A stretch of 20,035 nucleotides of DNA from DAOTTI01 sp034437795 (lineage in GTDB: Bacteria; Chloroflexota; UBA11872; UBA12225): contig DAOTTI010000149.1 of the NCBI GenBank assembly GCA_034437795.1, positions 1 through 20,035 of the forward strand, written 5' to 3'. The position numbers and the translations under genes were made by a program. Below, in pieces: positions 7,182 through 15,098 of this stretch (position 1 is the stretch's first letter; each line of letters opens with the position of its first letter). A model generated the notes under the pieces. That model was not told where the DNA came from. It made no database searches and saw only the letters and a list, made by a program, of their open reading frames with translations.

Positions 7182-9755
7182 GTGCGGTCGCGGTCGTTCC
7201 CTCTCGCCGTCATCCTGCTGCTCGTCGTAGCCATCCCCCTCTGGCCCCGCACCGGAGCGGACCTGATCGCCCCGCGCCCGAGCCAGGCGCAGGCGGCGCC
7301 GGCGGGCGCAGTCGCGCAGCGCGCGGCGCTCCACCCGCCGCCGATCCTGGCCAAGAGCGCGTATCTCCTGGACGTAGCCAGTGGCGAAGCCCTGTTCCAG
7401 AAGTTCCCGCACACCAGGCGCCCGATGGCGTCCGCGACCAAGATCATGACCGGTCTGCTGGCGGCGGAGAGCGGGCGCCTGGACGAGATGGCCACGGTCA
7501 GCCGGCGCGCCGCCGCCATTGGCGAGACGACCATGGGATTGGTGGAGGGGGAGCGGGTGATGGTGGGCGAGCTCCTGTTCGGTCTGCTGATGAACTCGGG
7601 GAACGACGCCGCCGTCGCGCTGGCGGAGCACCTGGCCGGGTCGGAGCAAGCCTTCGTGGCGGCGATGAACGCCCGCGCGGCCCAGCTCGGGCTGGCCAAT
7701 ACCCGCTTCGCCAATCCCCACGGGCTGGACCACGGCAGCTATTACTCCCCGGCCCACTACTCCACGGCGCATGACCTGGCGCTGCTGATGGCCGCCGCCA
7801 TGGCCAACCCGACCTTCGCCCGCGCCGCCGGCACCATGAGGCGCACGGTGGCCGGGCCCCCCGGCCGGCCGGCGCACGTGCTGCGCCACACGCTGAGCGC
7901 TCTCTGGTGGTACCCCGGCGTGATGGGGGGCAAGACCGGCTGGACCGGTCGCGCAGGGCAGGTACGCGTGGCGGCGGCGCAGCGGGGTCCCACCCACCTG
8001 GTGGCGGTGGTGATGGATTCGCCCGATCATGTGGGCGAGCTGCGCGACCTGCTCGACTTCGGCTTTGCGCTCAACGGACGGGGAGAGGCGCAGGGCAGCG
8101 TCCCTCTGAGCGCTGAGGCCTTCCCGCCGGCAGACGCCCGCCTGGCGCAGGCCTGGGCGGCTTATAAGCAGCTGGCCCTGGCGCCGGACGGGCGCATCCG
8201 CACCGGCGCGGACGGGGCGGAAGGATCGGCTGGCGCGCAGGCCGCTGCCCTGCTGCACGCCGTCTGGTTTCGTGACCGCGCGGCCTTTGACCGCATCTGG
8301 ACCTGGACCAGCCAGGCCCTCACCCGCCGGCAGGGCCCCCCGCGGGACGCCCTCTTCGCCGGCCGCTGGGCGCACGGCGCCGTAGTGGACTGGAACAACG
8401 CCACCGGCGCCGACCAGCGGATCGCAGCGGCCCTGCTGCTGGCCTCGCGCCTCTGGAATGAGCCGGCCTACGCCAGAGAGGCCGGGCCTATCCTGGAGGC
8501 GGTGCTGAATAAGGCGGCCATCTCCTGGCGGGGCGGCCTGGGCATTGCGGCGGCCAACACCTTCCTCAAGGAGCTAGAGCCGGTCACCACCTCCGCCGCC
8601 GACCTGACGCCCGCCTTCTACCGCATGTTCGCCGAGGCGTCCCGCAACGCCACGTGGCTCTCCCTGCTGGATGGCACCTACGCCTCCCTGGAGCAGGCGG
8701 CGTCGCCGGATGGCCCCCTGGGCAGCGGCGCCGGGCTCATCCCCAGCTGGTTTGCCGTCTCGCGCCAGGGGGGCCGCGTCGCCCCGCCGGTGGACCCGTC
8801 CTGGCAGTCGACCGGCTTCGCCGACGCCTCGCCGGCGCTGGTCTGGCAGCTTGGGCTCGATCTGCTCTGGAACGGCGACGAGCGCGCCGCCCGGCTCCTG
8901 GGCCCGACCGCCCGCCTGCTCGGCGGCGAGATGGTGCAGCGCCAGCGCATCGCCCGCGCCTATATCCGCACCGGCCTGCCCGCCACCGGCGCGGAGACGG
9001 CTGCCTACGGGGCGCTGGCGGCCCTGGCCTTGCCGGGGCTGGAGCCTCACGCCGAGCCGGCCTTCCGCGCCAGGCTCCAGGCGGCGCTGGACGCGCGCGA
9101 CCCGCAGCGGATCCTGGACGGCATCGATGGCCTGTGGCTGCTGGCCGGCGGGCCGCCCAACTTCTGGCGCATCTGGTGGCCGCCGGACGACCTGCCGACG
9201 ACGCGCAATGACGGCGTCGTCCCGCCCGAGGACGACCGGCCGTGGCGCTACTTTCCGGAAACTGGCCACGTGGTGCAGGGGGCCTTCCTGGAGTACTTCC
9301 AGGCCAACGGCGGAGTGGAGACGTTCGGCCTGCCCCGCACTGACGAGCTGGTCGAGGACGGGAGGTCGGTGCAGTACTTCCAGCGGGCGCGGATGGAGTA
9401 CGTGGCCACCGCGGACGGCGCCGAGATCGTGCTGGCGCCCCTGGGCGCCTGGGCCGCTGCGGCCCGCGGCGTGCTCGCCCGCCCCGAGGCGGCCCCGGTC
9501 GCGCCCTTCGAGAGCACCGACCAGCGCCTGTACGTCCCCGAGACCGGCCACAGCATCCAGCTCGGGTTCAAGCGCTTCTACGAGGGCCATGGCGGGGCCG
9601 CCGTGCTGGGCCTGCCCCTTACCGAGGAGTTCGATGAGGACGGGTTCACCGTCCAGTACTTTGAGCGCGCGCGCCTGGAGTACCTGCCCGGGCGCCCGGT
9701 CCAGGCCGGGCTCCTGGGCGACGACCTGCTGCGGACCAAGGGCTGGCTCAAGTAG
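7182..9755 (+). CDS. D-Ala-D-Ala carboxypeptidase (PBP5/S11 type) fused to a GH8-like, probably inactive domain and paired C-terminal repeats
   Basis: An 857-residue secreted protein with a signal core at about residues 7-20. GTG 7182 is preferred over GTG 7173 because AAGGAG (7168-7173) is 8 nt upstream of the former and overlaps the latter. Residues about 55-300 form a complete serine carboxypeptidase: SATK (Ser84, Lys87), SGN (139-141) and KTG (251-253), which would trim the terminal D-Ala of muropeptides. Residues about 320-655 resemble glycoside hydrolase family 8: 'YKQLAL..DGRI', HAVW, 'FDRIWTWT', then ATGADQRIAAALLLASRLW (407-425), which fits the GH8 signature except Gly409 in place of Asp. 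The usual EGQ acid motif reads GAQ (Gly351-Gln353). This domain is therefore probably non-catalytic, perhaps glycan binding. Two repeats start at 690 and 784, matching those of the divergent SpoIID-like protein. Confidence 0.88.
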   Translation: MRSRSFPLAVILLLVVAIPLWPRTGADLIAPRPSQAQAAPAGAVAQRAALHPPPILAKSAYLLDVASGEALFQKFPHTRRPMASATKIMTGLLAAESGRLDEMATVSRRAAAIGETTMGLVEGERVMVGELLFGLLMNSGNDAAVALAEHLAGSEQAFVAAMNARAAQLGLANTRFANPHGLDHGSYYSPAHYSTAHDLALLMAAAMANPTFARAAGTMRRTVAGPPGRPAHVLRHTLSALWWYPGVMGGKTGWTGRAGQVRVAAAQRGPTHLVAVVMDSPDHVGELRDLLDFGFALNGRGEAQGSVPLSAEAFPPADARLAQAWAAYKQLALAPDGRIRTGADGAEGSAGAQAAALLHAVWFRDRAAFDRIWTWTSQALTRRQGPPRDALFAGRWAHGAVVDWNNATGADQRIAAALLLASRLWNEPAYAREAGPILEAVLNKAAISWRGGLGIAAANTFLKELEPVTTSAADLTPAFYRMFAEASRNATWLSLLDGTYASLEQAASPDGPLGSGAGLIPSWFAVSRQGGRVAPPVDPSWQSTGFADASPALVWQLGLDLLWNGDERAARLLGPTARLLGGEMVQRQRIARAYIRTGLPATGAETAAYGALAALALPGLEPHAEPAFRARLQAALDARDPQRILDGIDGLWLLAGGPPNFWRIWWPPDDLPTTRNDGVVPPEDDRPWRYFPETGHVVQGAFLEYFQANGGVETFGLPRTDELVEDGRSVQYFQRARMEYVATADGAEIVLAPLGAWAAAARGVLARPEAAPVAPFESTDQRLYVPETGHSIQLGFKRFYEGHGGAAVLGLPLTEEFDEDGFTVQYFERARLEYLPGRPVQAGLLGDDLLRTKGWLK
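9249..9752 (+). repeat. Paired C-terminal ~75-residue repeats matching those of the divergent SpoIID-like protein
   Basis: Repeat 1 begins YFPETGHV (9249) and has FGLPRTDE and VQYFQRARMEY. Repeat 2 begins YVPETGHS (9531) and has LGLPLTEE and VQYFERARLEY, ending LLGDDLLRTKGWLK; the SpoIID-like protein ends similarly with LLGDQLLSERRWLK. Arrangement, order and terminal tail are the same in both proteins, so the tail pair was probably copied or exchanged as a unit. Confidence 0.8.
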
Positions 9756-9808
9756 CGAAGGACAGTAGACAGCAGCGGCGCCCTTTTCAAGAGCCGGGCG
9801 GGCGCGCT

Positions 9809-11416
9809 ATGGTGGTGTCTATGCAAGGGACACCGACGATCGAGCCGGCGGCGGGGAAGCTGCCGAAGGGCCTGGCGCACGCGGGCGAGGGTGAGGCGGC
9901 GCAGCCGGGCGATCCCTGCGTCATGGTCATCTTCGGGGGCACCGGCGACCTGACCAAACGCAAGCTCGTCCCCGCCCTCTACAACCTGGCCGCCAGCCGC
10001 GTCCTGGCACCGGAGTTCGCCGTGATCGGGCTGGGCCGGACGCGCTGGACGACGGACGACTTCCGGCGCCAGATGACCAACGACATCAAGGAGTTCGCCA
10101 CCCAATCGGTCGACCCGCTGCTCTGGGAGCAATTTGTGCAGAGGCTTTACTATTTGTCCGGCGACCTGCAGGATCCGGGGACGTATGAGCGCCTAGGGCA
10201 GCTGCTGCAGGACGTCGATGGGCGCCACGGCACGCGGGGCAACTATTTCTATTACCTGGCCACGCTGCCGGAGCACTTTGCAGTAGTAGTGCGGCAGCTG
10301 GGCGCAGCGGGGCTGGTGCGGGAGGAGCAGGGGCAGTGGCGGCGGGTCATCATCGAGAAGCCCTACGGGCGGGACCTGGAATCGGCGCGGGCGCTCAATC
10401 GCGAGCTGAGCCACGTGCTCAGCGAGAGCCAGATCTACCGCATCGACCACTATTTGGGGAAAGAGACGGTCCAGAATATCCTGGTGTTCCGCTTTGCCAA
10501 CGGCATCTTCGAGCCGATCTGGAACCGGAACTACATCGACCACGTCCAGCTCACGGTGGCGGAGAGTATCGGCGTCGAGCAGCGGGGGCGGTACTACGAC
10601 CAGGCGGGGGCCCTGCGGGACATGGTGCCCAACCACATCTTCCAGCTCATTAGCCTGACCGCGATGGAGCCGCCGAGTTCCTTCGCCGCGCGGTCGGTGC
10701 GGGACGAGCAGGCCAAGGTGCTGCAGGCGGTGCAGCCCCTGACACCGGAGGAGGTGCTCCGGCGGGCGGTGCGCGGGCAGTACGACGCCGGCTTCATCGA
10801 CGGGCAACGAGTGCCGGCCTACCGGTCGGAGCCCCACGTCGCCCCCGACTCCAAGACGGAGACGTTTGTCGCGCTGAAGCTCGCCATCGATAACTGGCGG
10901 TGGGCAGACGTGCCCTTCTACCTGCGGACGGGCAAGCGCCTACCCAGGCGCGTGACGGAGATCGCCATCCAGTTCAAGCGCGCGCCGTCCATCGTCTTTC
11001 GCAATACGCCAATCGAGCGGCTGGCGCCCAACCAGCTCGTGCTGCACATCCAGCCGGAGGAAGGGATCTCGCTCCGGTTCGGGGCCAAGATCCCCGGCAC
11101 GGTGATGCGCCTGGGGGCGGTGGACATGGACTTCAAGTACGAAGACTACTTCGGCAGCACGGCCAGCACGGGCTACGAGCGCCTGCTGCACGACTGTATG
11201 ATCGGCGATGCCACTTTGTTCCAGCGCGCAGACATGGTGGAGGCCGGCTGGGAGATCGTGGAGCCGATCCTGGACATCTGGCAGGCGGTGCCGCCGCGCA
11301 GCTTTCCGAACTACGCCGCGGGGACGTGGGGGCCCAGGGAGGCCCACGAGCTGCTGGAGCGTGACGGGCGGCGCTGGCGCGATGCCGGTTCGCAAGGACA
11401 CGGAGCAAGTTCGTAG
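9809..11416 (+). CDS. zwf: Glucose-6-phosphate 1-dehydrogenase
   Basis: A 535-residue enzyme that oxidises glucose 6-phosphate to 6-phosphogluconolactone with NADP, the entry to the oxidative pentose phosphate pathway. Visible motifs are the dinucleotide loop FGGTGDLTKRK (42-52), an EKPYGRDLESA loop, the substrate signature RIDHYLGKE (211-219, Lys218), and 'YYDQAGALRDMVPNH' with the family's catalytic His at its end (Pro where many members have Gln). About 36 residues precede the Rossmann strand, longer than usual, and the ribosome site is weak, so the start could be ATG 9821 instead of ATG 9809. It begins 53 bp after the carboxypeptidase stop in the same direction and could be cotranscribed. 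No 6-phosphogluconate dehydrogenase, lactonase or OpcA gene is next to it. Confidence 0.96.
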   Translation: MVVSMQGTPTIEPAAGKLPKGLAHAGEGEAAQPGDPCVMVIFGGTGDLTKRKLVPALYNLAASRVLAPEFAVIGLGRTRWTTDDFRRQMTNDIKEFATQSVDPLLWEQFVQRLYYLSGDLQDPGTYERLGQLLQDVDGRHGTRGNYFYYLATLPEHFAVVVRQLGAAGLVREEQGQWRRVIIEKPYGRDLESARALNRELSHVLSESQIYRIDHYLGKETVQNILVFRFANGIFEPIWNRNYIDHVQLTVAESIGVEQRGRYYDQAGALRDMVPNHIFQLISLTAMEPPSSFAARSVRDEQAKVLQAVQPLTPEEVLRRAVRGQYDAGFIDGQRVPAYRSEPHVAPDSKTETFVALKLAIDNWRWADVPFYLRTGKRLPRRVTEIAIQFKRAPSIVFRNTPIERLAPNQLVLHIQPEEGISLRFGAKIPGTVMRLGAVDMDFKYEDYFGSTASTGYERLLHDCMIGDATLFQRADMVEAGWEIVEPILDIWQAVPPRSFPNYAAGTWGPREAHELLERDGRRWRDAGSQGHGASS

Positions 11417-11445
11417 AGATACGTCACCGGAAGCGAACAGTCCCG

Positions 11446-11475
11446 TCTCCCTTTGGGAGAGGGCTAGGGTGAGGG
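11446..11475. repeat. Short hairpin plus GGTGAGGGCT box (dispersed element)
   Basis: TCTCCC (11446-11451) and GGGAGA (11455-11460) pair around TTT and are followed by GGGCTAGGGTGAGGGCTC. It lies between convergent zwf and aspS. Similar hairpin/GGTGAGG combinations lie at 13434-13480 and 15060-15098. It has no T-tract, so I do not call it a terminator. Confidence 0.5.
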
Positions 11476-11596
11476 CTCCGCACAGAAAGAGGCCAGGCGA
11501 GCCGGCGCGCGTCCGCCGGGAAGAGAGTAGGGCCAGGCGGTAGACGAGCGCGGTGAGGGTCGCGCCACGCGGGAGGCCGCGGCGCAATAGGGCGCC

Positions 11597-13426
11597 TCAG
11601 TCCGGCCGCTGGACGCGGATGTGCAGCTCCTTGAGCTGCTCCTCCGACACGGGGGATGGAGCGCCCATCATCAGGTCGCTCGCCGCCTGGTTCTTGGGGA
11701 AGGCGATGGCCTCGCGGATCGTCTCCTCCGACGCCAGCACGGCGATCAGCCGGTCCAGGCCAATGGCGATGCCCCCGTGGGGCGGCGCGCCGTACTCAAA
11801 CGCCTCCAGGATGGTGCCGAACTGGGCGGCAATCTGCTCGTCCGTGTAGCCCATCAGGCGGAAGATCGTCTCCTGAAGCGGGCGGGTGTGGATGCGCACG
11901 CTCCCCCCGCCGAGCTCGTAGCCGTTGCAGATCAGGTCGTACTGCTTGGACAGGGCGCGGCCGGGATCGCTCTCCAGCAGGTGGACATCGCTATCCTTGG
12001 GCGCGCAGAAGGGGTTGTGCGAGAAGGTCCAGGCGCCCCGCTCGTCGTCCCACTCCAAGAGTGGAAAGTCCACCACCCAGCAGAAGGCCAGGACGTTGGG
12101 GTCAGCCAGGCCCAGTTGCACGCCCAGGTGATCGCGCAGGCGGTGCAGGACCTCATTGGCCACGGCCGGCTGGTCGGCGACCAGGGCCACCAGGTCGCCC
12201 TCCTGCGCGTGGAAGGCGGCGCGTAGCTGCTCCATGACCTCGTCGCCCACGTGCTGCCGGAACGGGCTGCGTACGCCGTCACCAATCCAGGCGGCGGTGG
12301 CCAGCCCCTTGGCCCCGAAGCTGCGCGCCAGCTCCACCAGGTGGTCGACCTCCCGCCGGCTCCAGGTGGCGCAGCCGGGCGCGCGAATACCCTTGATGAT
12401 CCCGCCCTGTTCCACCGCGCTGCGGAAGACGCCGAACCCAGACGTGCCGAGCAGCTGGGTGACATCCACCAGCTCCAGCCCGAAGCGCAGGTCCGGCCGG
12501 TCGGTGCCGTACTTCGCCATGGCCTCGGCGTAGGTCAGGCGCGGGAAGGGGCGGTAGAGCAGGCGCTTGTGGGACAGCTTCTCCACCAGCTCCACGTGCA
12601 GGGCCTCGATCACCCCCATCACGTCCTCCTCAGTGACGAAGGACATCTCCAGGTCGAGCTGGGTGAACTCCGGCTGCCGGTCCGCGCGCAGGTCCTCATC
12701 ACGGAAGCAGCGGGCGATCTGGAAGTAGCGGTCCATCCCCGCCACCATCAGCAGCTGCTTGAACTGCTGAGGCGCCTGGGGCAAGGCATAGAAGCAGCCC
12801 GGGTGCAGGCGCGACGGCACTAGGAAGTCCCGCGCCCCTTCGGGGGTGCTCTTGGTCAGGATCGGCGTCTCGATCTCGATGAAGTGGCGGGCATCCAGAA
12901 AGTCCCGCATGAACTTCGTGACGCGGTGGCGGAGTACGATGGTGTCGCGCAGGCGCTGGCGGCGCAGGTCCAGGTAGCGGTACCTGAGCCTGAGGCTCTC
13001 CTCCACCGGCACGTCCTCGTTGATGTAGAACGGGGGCGTCCTGGCCGGATTGAGCAGCGTCACCTGATCCACGGCCACCTCGATCTCGCCGGTGGGCAGA
13101 TGGGGGTTCTCGGTCCCCGCCGGCCGGCGCCGCACCTCGCCTTCGACGGAGATGACGTACTCCACGCGCAGGCCGGCGGCGCGCTCATGGGCCGGGGCCG
13201 AGATCTCAGGGTTGAAGACCAGCTGCGTCAGGCCGTACCGGTCCCGCAGGTCGATGAAGATCAGGCCGCCGTGGTCGCGCCGGCGATGGACCCAGCCTTG
13301 CAGGACCACGCGCTGGCCCTGGTGGCCGGCGCGAAGCTCGCCACAGGTGTGGGTGCGCTTGGCCGGAAGCACGCTCCAAGCTAGGGCAGCGGGGGAAGCG
13401 GGTTGAACGGTGTCGGCAATGCTCAT
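11597..13426 (-). CDS. aspS: Aspartate--tRNA ligase (bacterial type, probably non-discriminating Asp/Asn)
   Basis: A 609-residue class II aminoacyl-tRNA synthetase that charges tRNA-Asp. The anticodon-binding OB domain (about 25-130) has GWVHRRRDHGG followed by LIFIDLRDR. Motif 2 contains FRDEDLRADRQPEFTQ, the bacterial HNPFCAPKDSD loop is present, and motif 3 reads GIAIGLDRLIAVL. A GAD insertion of bacterial type lies in the middle. His52 in RRRDHGG is the residue described in non-discriminating AspRS such as that of Pseudomonas; discriminating enzymes usually have Leu there. It may therefore also make Asp-tRNA-Asn for GatCAB conversion. ATG 13426 is used because homology begins just after it; the ribosome site is weak. 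A metalloprotease gene ends 80 bp upstream on the same strand. Confidence 0.97.
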   Translation of the reverse strand: MSIADTVQPASPAALAWSVLPAKRTHTCGELRAGHQGQRVVLQGWVHRRRDHGGLIFIDLRDRYGLTQLVFNPEISAPAHERAAGLRVEYVISVEGEVRRRPAGTENPHLPTGEIEVAVDQVTLLNPARTPPFYINEDVPVEESLRLRYRYLDLRRQRLRDTIVLRHRVTKFMRDFLDARHFIEIETPILTKSTPEGARDFLVPSRLHPGCFYALPQAPQQFKQLLMVAGMDRYFQIARCFRDEDLRADRQPEFTQLDLEMSFVTEEDVMGVIEALHVELVEKLSHKRLLYRPFPRLTYAEAMAKYGTDRPDLRFGLELVDVTQLLGTSGFGVFRSAVEQGGIIKGIRAPGCATWSRREVDHLVELARSFGAKGLATAAWIGDGVRSPFRQHVGDEVMEQLRAAFHAQEGDLVALVADQPAVANEVLHRLRDHLGVQLGLADPNVLAFCWVVDFPLLEWDDERGAWTFSHNPFCAPKDSDVHLLESDPGRALSKQYDLICNGYELGGGSVRIHTRPLQETIFRLMGYTDEQIAAQFGTILEAFEYGAPPHGGIAIGLDRLIAVLASEETIREAIAFPKNQAASDLMMGAPSPVSEEQLKELHIRVQRPD

Positions 13427-13433
13427 GGCTCTG

Positions 13434-13480
13434 TTCGACCTCACCCCCGTCCTCGCTATAGGGAAGGGGGACGGTGGGGC
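13434..13480 (-). repeat. Imperfect inverted repeat with GGTGAGG box upstream of aspS
   Basis: On the plus strand CCGTCC (13447-13452) and GGACGG (13469-13474) are inverted, flanked by C-rich and G-rich runs. Read on the minus strand the element ends GGGGGTGAGG, like the elements at 11446 and 15060. It fills most of the 80-bp gap before aspS and may also supply its weak ribosome site. Confidence 0.45.
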
Positions 13481-13506
13481 GACGTGTGCTGGTTCACTAT
13501 GCTGGA

Positions 13507-14754
13507 TCACAGCTTGGGCACCAGGGCCCGCGCCTGGCGGGTGATCCAGCGAGCGGGCTCGCGGATCTCGGCCAGGGTCGGCAGGCACTCGGGCGCCTGC
13601 CACACTCGATTGAGAAAGTCAATGCCCCGCGCGGTCACCACCTGCTCGCAGAACCGCTCGCCCAGGGCATACTGCTCCAGCTTGATGTCCAGGCCGGTCA
13701 GCTTGATAAAGAGCTGCTCGGCGGCGCTGCGGTGGCGCAGCCGGCTCTCGAACGTCTGCTTCAGGAGGTGGTGGCTGTGCAGCCGGCGGGCCCCCACCTC
13801 ATTCATTACGTGGTTGCTGTATCCCTCCATCACCGCCATCAGCGCCTGCAGCCGGCGGAAGATGTCCCGCTGCTCGCGGCTCATCATCAGCTCCAGGACG
13901 TGGTGGCTCTCGAAGAGGTTGTCCTTGATGCGGCCGGCCCAGGTGCCCAGGACGGTCCGCGACTGGTTGCCGAACAGGTCCTCGCTGAGCGTGCGCAGGT
14001 AGCTGGTCAGCAGGTCGTTCATGTAGCGGCGCACCCACGGCTGGGCCTCAAGCTCGAAGGCGTGCGTCACCTCGTGCAGGGCGATCCAGGACCGGAACTC
14101 GGCCGCCGGCAGCCGGTATTGGCGCTCGAAGGCGAGCAGATTGGGCACGACGAAGTACAGCCGGCCGGCGGTGACCGGCTCGCGGCCCAGCAGGGAGAGA
14201 TCGTACTGCCCCAGCACCCGCCGTGCCAGATAGCCCAGCAAGATGCCCACCTGCCCGCTGAGCACCGCCTGCCCCAGCACGCCCACGGGACCGCCGGCGC
14301 GGGGAGTGCGGGCGATGGCGGCGGCGTAGGCGTCGTCGAGCGGCCCGAACATCAGCCGGAACTGGGCCAGGTTGGCGTCGACCCACTCCGCGCGGTCGAA
14401 GACGTGCACCTGGGTTAGCGCCGCCGGCAGGCGCAGGCCGGTGTACTGGCCCACCAGCTCTGCCGACTGGTCGACGAGGGAGGCGTACTCGTGCTGCGTG
14501 GCCTCCCGCTGGCGGCTGTCGGTCCAGGGAACGGTCTCCCCCTGCCTGGCCGCCCTGCTGGCGATGGACCGCGCCCACTCCCAGTTGATCAGCCGCGGAT
14601 TGTCCGCGCTGTCGCGGCTGGCGCCGTCGCTCAACGCCTTGCCGGCGACCCAGGCAGCTCCCGCGGCCAGGCCCACCACGACCCCCGTTCCGATCAGGCG
14701 GGCGGCGACGGTCCCCGGCCACAGGGCGGGCAGAAGCGTGATCGCTCGACTCAT
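13507..14754 (-). CDS. DUF2342-type zinc-dependent metalloprotease (coenzyme F420 biosynthesis-associated family)
   Basis: A 415-residue protein of the family annotated as zinc-dependent metalloprotease or 'coenzyme F420 biosynthesis-associated' (DUF2342/TIGR03883-like). The zinc motif HEVTH is at residues 227-231 in the family context 'WIALHEVTHAFELEAQPW', and 'AVMEGYSNHVMNEVG' (Glu310, His315) probably supplies further ligands. 'INWEWA' near residue 57 matches the usual N-terminal start of the domain. Ahead of it lies a hydrophobic segment (LIGTGVVVGLAAGAAWVAG, about 20-38) that could anchor it in the membrane. ATG 14754 is chosen over ATG 14787; neither has a good ribosome site. The true substrate is unknown. 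No F420 biosynthesis gene lies in the window, so the link to F420 rests on the family name only. It precedes aspS by 80 bp and may share a transcript. Confidence 0.82.
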   Translation of the reverse strand: MSRAITLLPALWPGTVAARLIGTGVVVGLAAGAAWVAGKALSDGASRDSADNPRLINWEWARSIASRAARQGETVPWTDSRQREATQHEYASLVDQSAELVGQYTGLRLPAALTQVHVFDRAEWVDANLAQFRLMFGPLDDAYAAAIARTPRAGGPVGVLGQAVLSGQVGILLGYLARRVLGQYDLSLLGREPVTAGRLYFVVPNLLAFERQYRLPAAEFRSWIALHEVTHAFELEAQPWVRRYMNDLLTSYLRTLSEDLFGNQSRTVLGTWAGRIKDNLFESHHVLELMMSREQRDIFRRLQALMAVMEGYSNHVMNEVGARRLHSHHLLKQTFESRLRHRSAAEQLFIKLTGLDIKLEQYALGERFCEQVVTARGIDFLNRVWQAPECLPTLAEIREPARWITRQARALVPKL

Positions 14755-14821
14755 GAAGTACTGACAGAGTGTACCGTGCTGGGGCATCGCCCCGGCCGCG
14801 CGGCCGCGGCCGTCGTTCCCC

Positions 14822-14841
14822 CTCTCTCGCGTGCGGGAGAG
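14822..14841. repeat. Short inverted repeat (CTCTCTCGC/GCGGGAGAG)
   Basis: Two 9-base arms with one G-T wobble lie almost back to back (14822-14830 and 14833-14841). The sequence resembles the longer hairpin at 15060-15084 (both CCCTCTC...GGAGAG), so it is probably a member of the same dispersed family. Confidence 0.5.
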
Positions 14842-14890
14842 AAGGCGGCGGGGCCAAGCCGCACGGTGGGGTGCAGTGGCGCAGGGGTGC

Positions 14891-14918
14891 GGCGCGGCCC
14901 CGACCGAAGGGGGTGGGG
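14891..14918 (+). repeat. 28-bp GC-rich dispersed repeat, copy 2
   Basis: Begins GGCGCGGCCCCGACC and ends GAAGGGGGTGGGG. It is 26 of 28 identical to the copy 62 bases downstream. Confidence 0.6.
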
Positions 14919-14952
14919 AGCCGGGGGCCGCCCCGTGCCGTCAGCCGGCGGA

Positions 14953-14980
14953 GGCGCGGCCCCGACCGAAGGAGGTGAGG
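14953..14980 (+). repeat. 28-bp GC-rich dispersed repeat, copy 3
   Basis: Begins GGCGCGGCCCCGACC and ends GAAGGAGGTGAGG. It is followed by GCT, so it joins the GGTGAGGGCT box seen at the other repeat sites. Confidence 0.6.
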
Positions 14981-15059
14981 GCTGCCCGCTCCCTCGCTCC
15001 CCCGCCCCCCGCCTCATCCCCAACTGCACACGGTCACGCCTTCTCCCCTGGCCCTCGTT

Positions 15060-15098
15060 CCCCCTCTCCGTGTCGGAGAGGGGGCCAGGGGGTGAGGT
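15060..15098. repeat. Perfect 11-bp hairpin with downstream GGTGAGG box
   Basis: CCCCCTCTCCG (15060-15070) and CGGAGAGGGGG (15074-15084) pair perfectly around TGT, followed by a G-rich run and GGGGGTGAGG. It lies 47 bases past the stop of the DUF2298 gene and could stop or stabilise that transcript. It lacks a T-tract on either strand, so it is listed as a repeat. Confidence 0.65.

Noticed and set aside
8574..9590. A 338-codon minus-strand frame opposite the GH8-like and repeat region
   Set aside because: No domain and typical antisense composition of a GC-rich gene.
11581..11596. GGCGC/GCGCC hairpin between zwf and aspS as a terminator
   Set aside because: Only a 5-bp stem with no T-tract on either strand.
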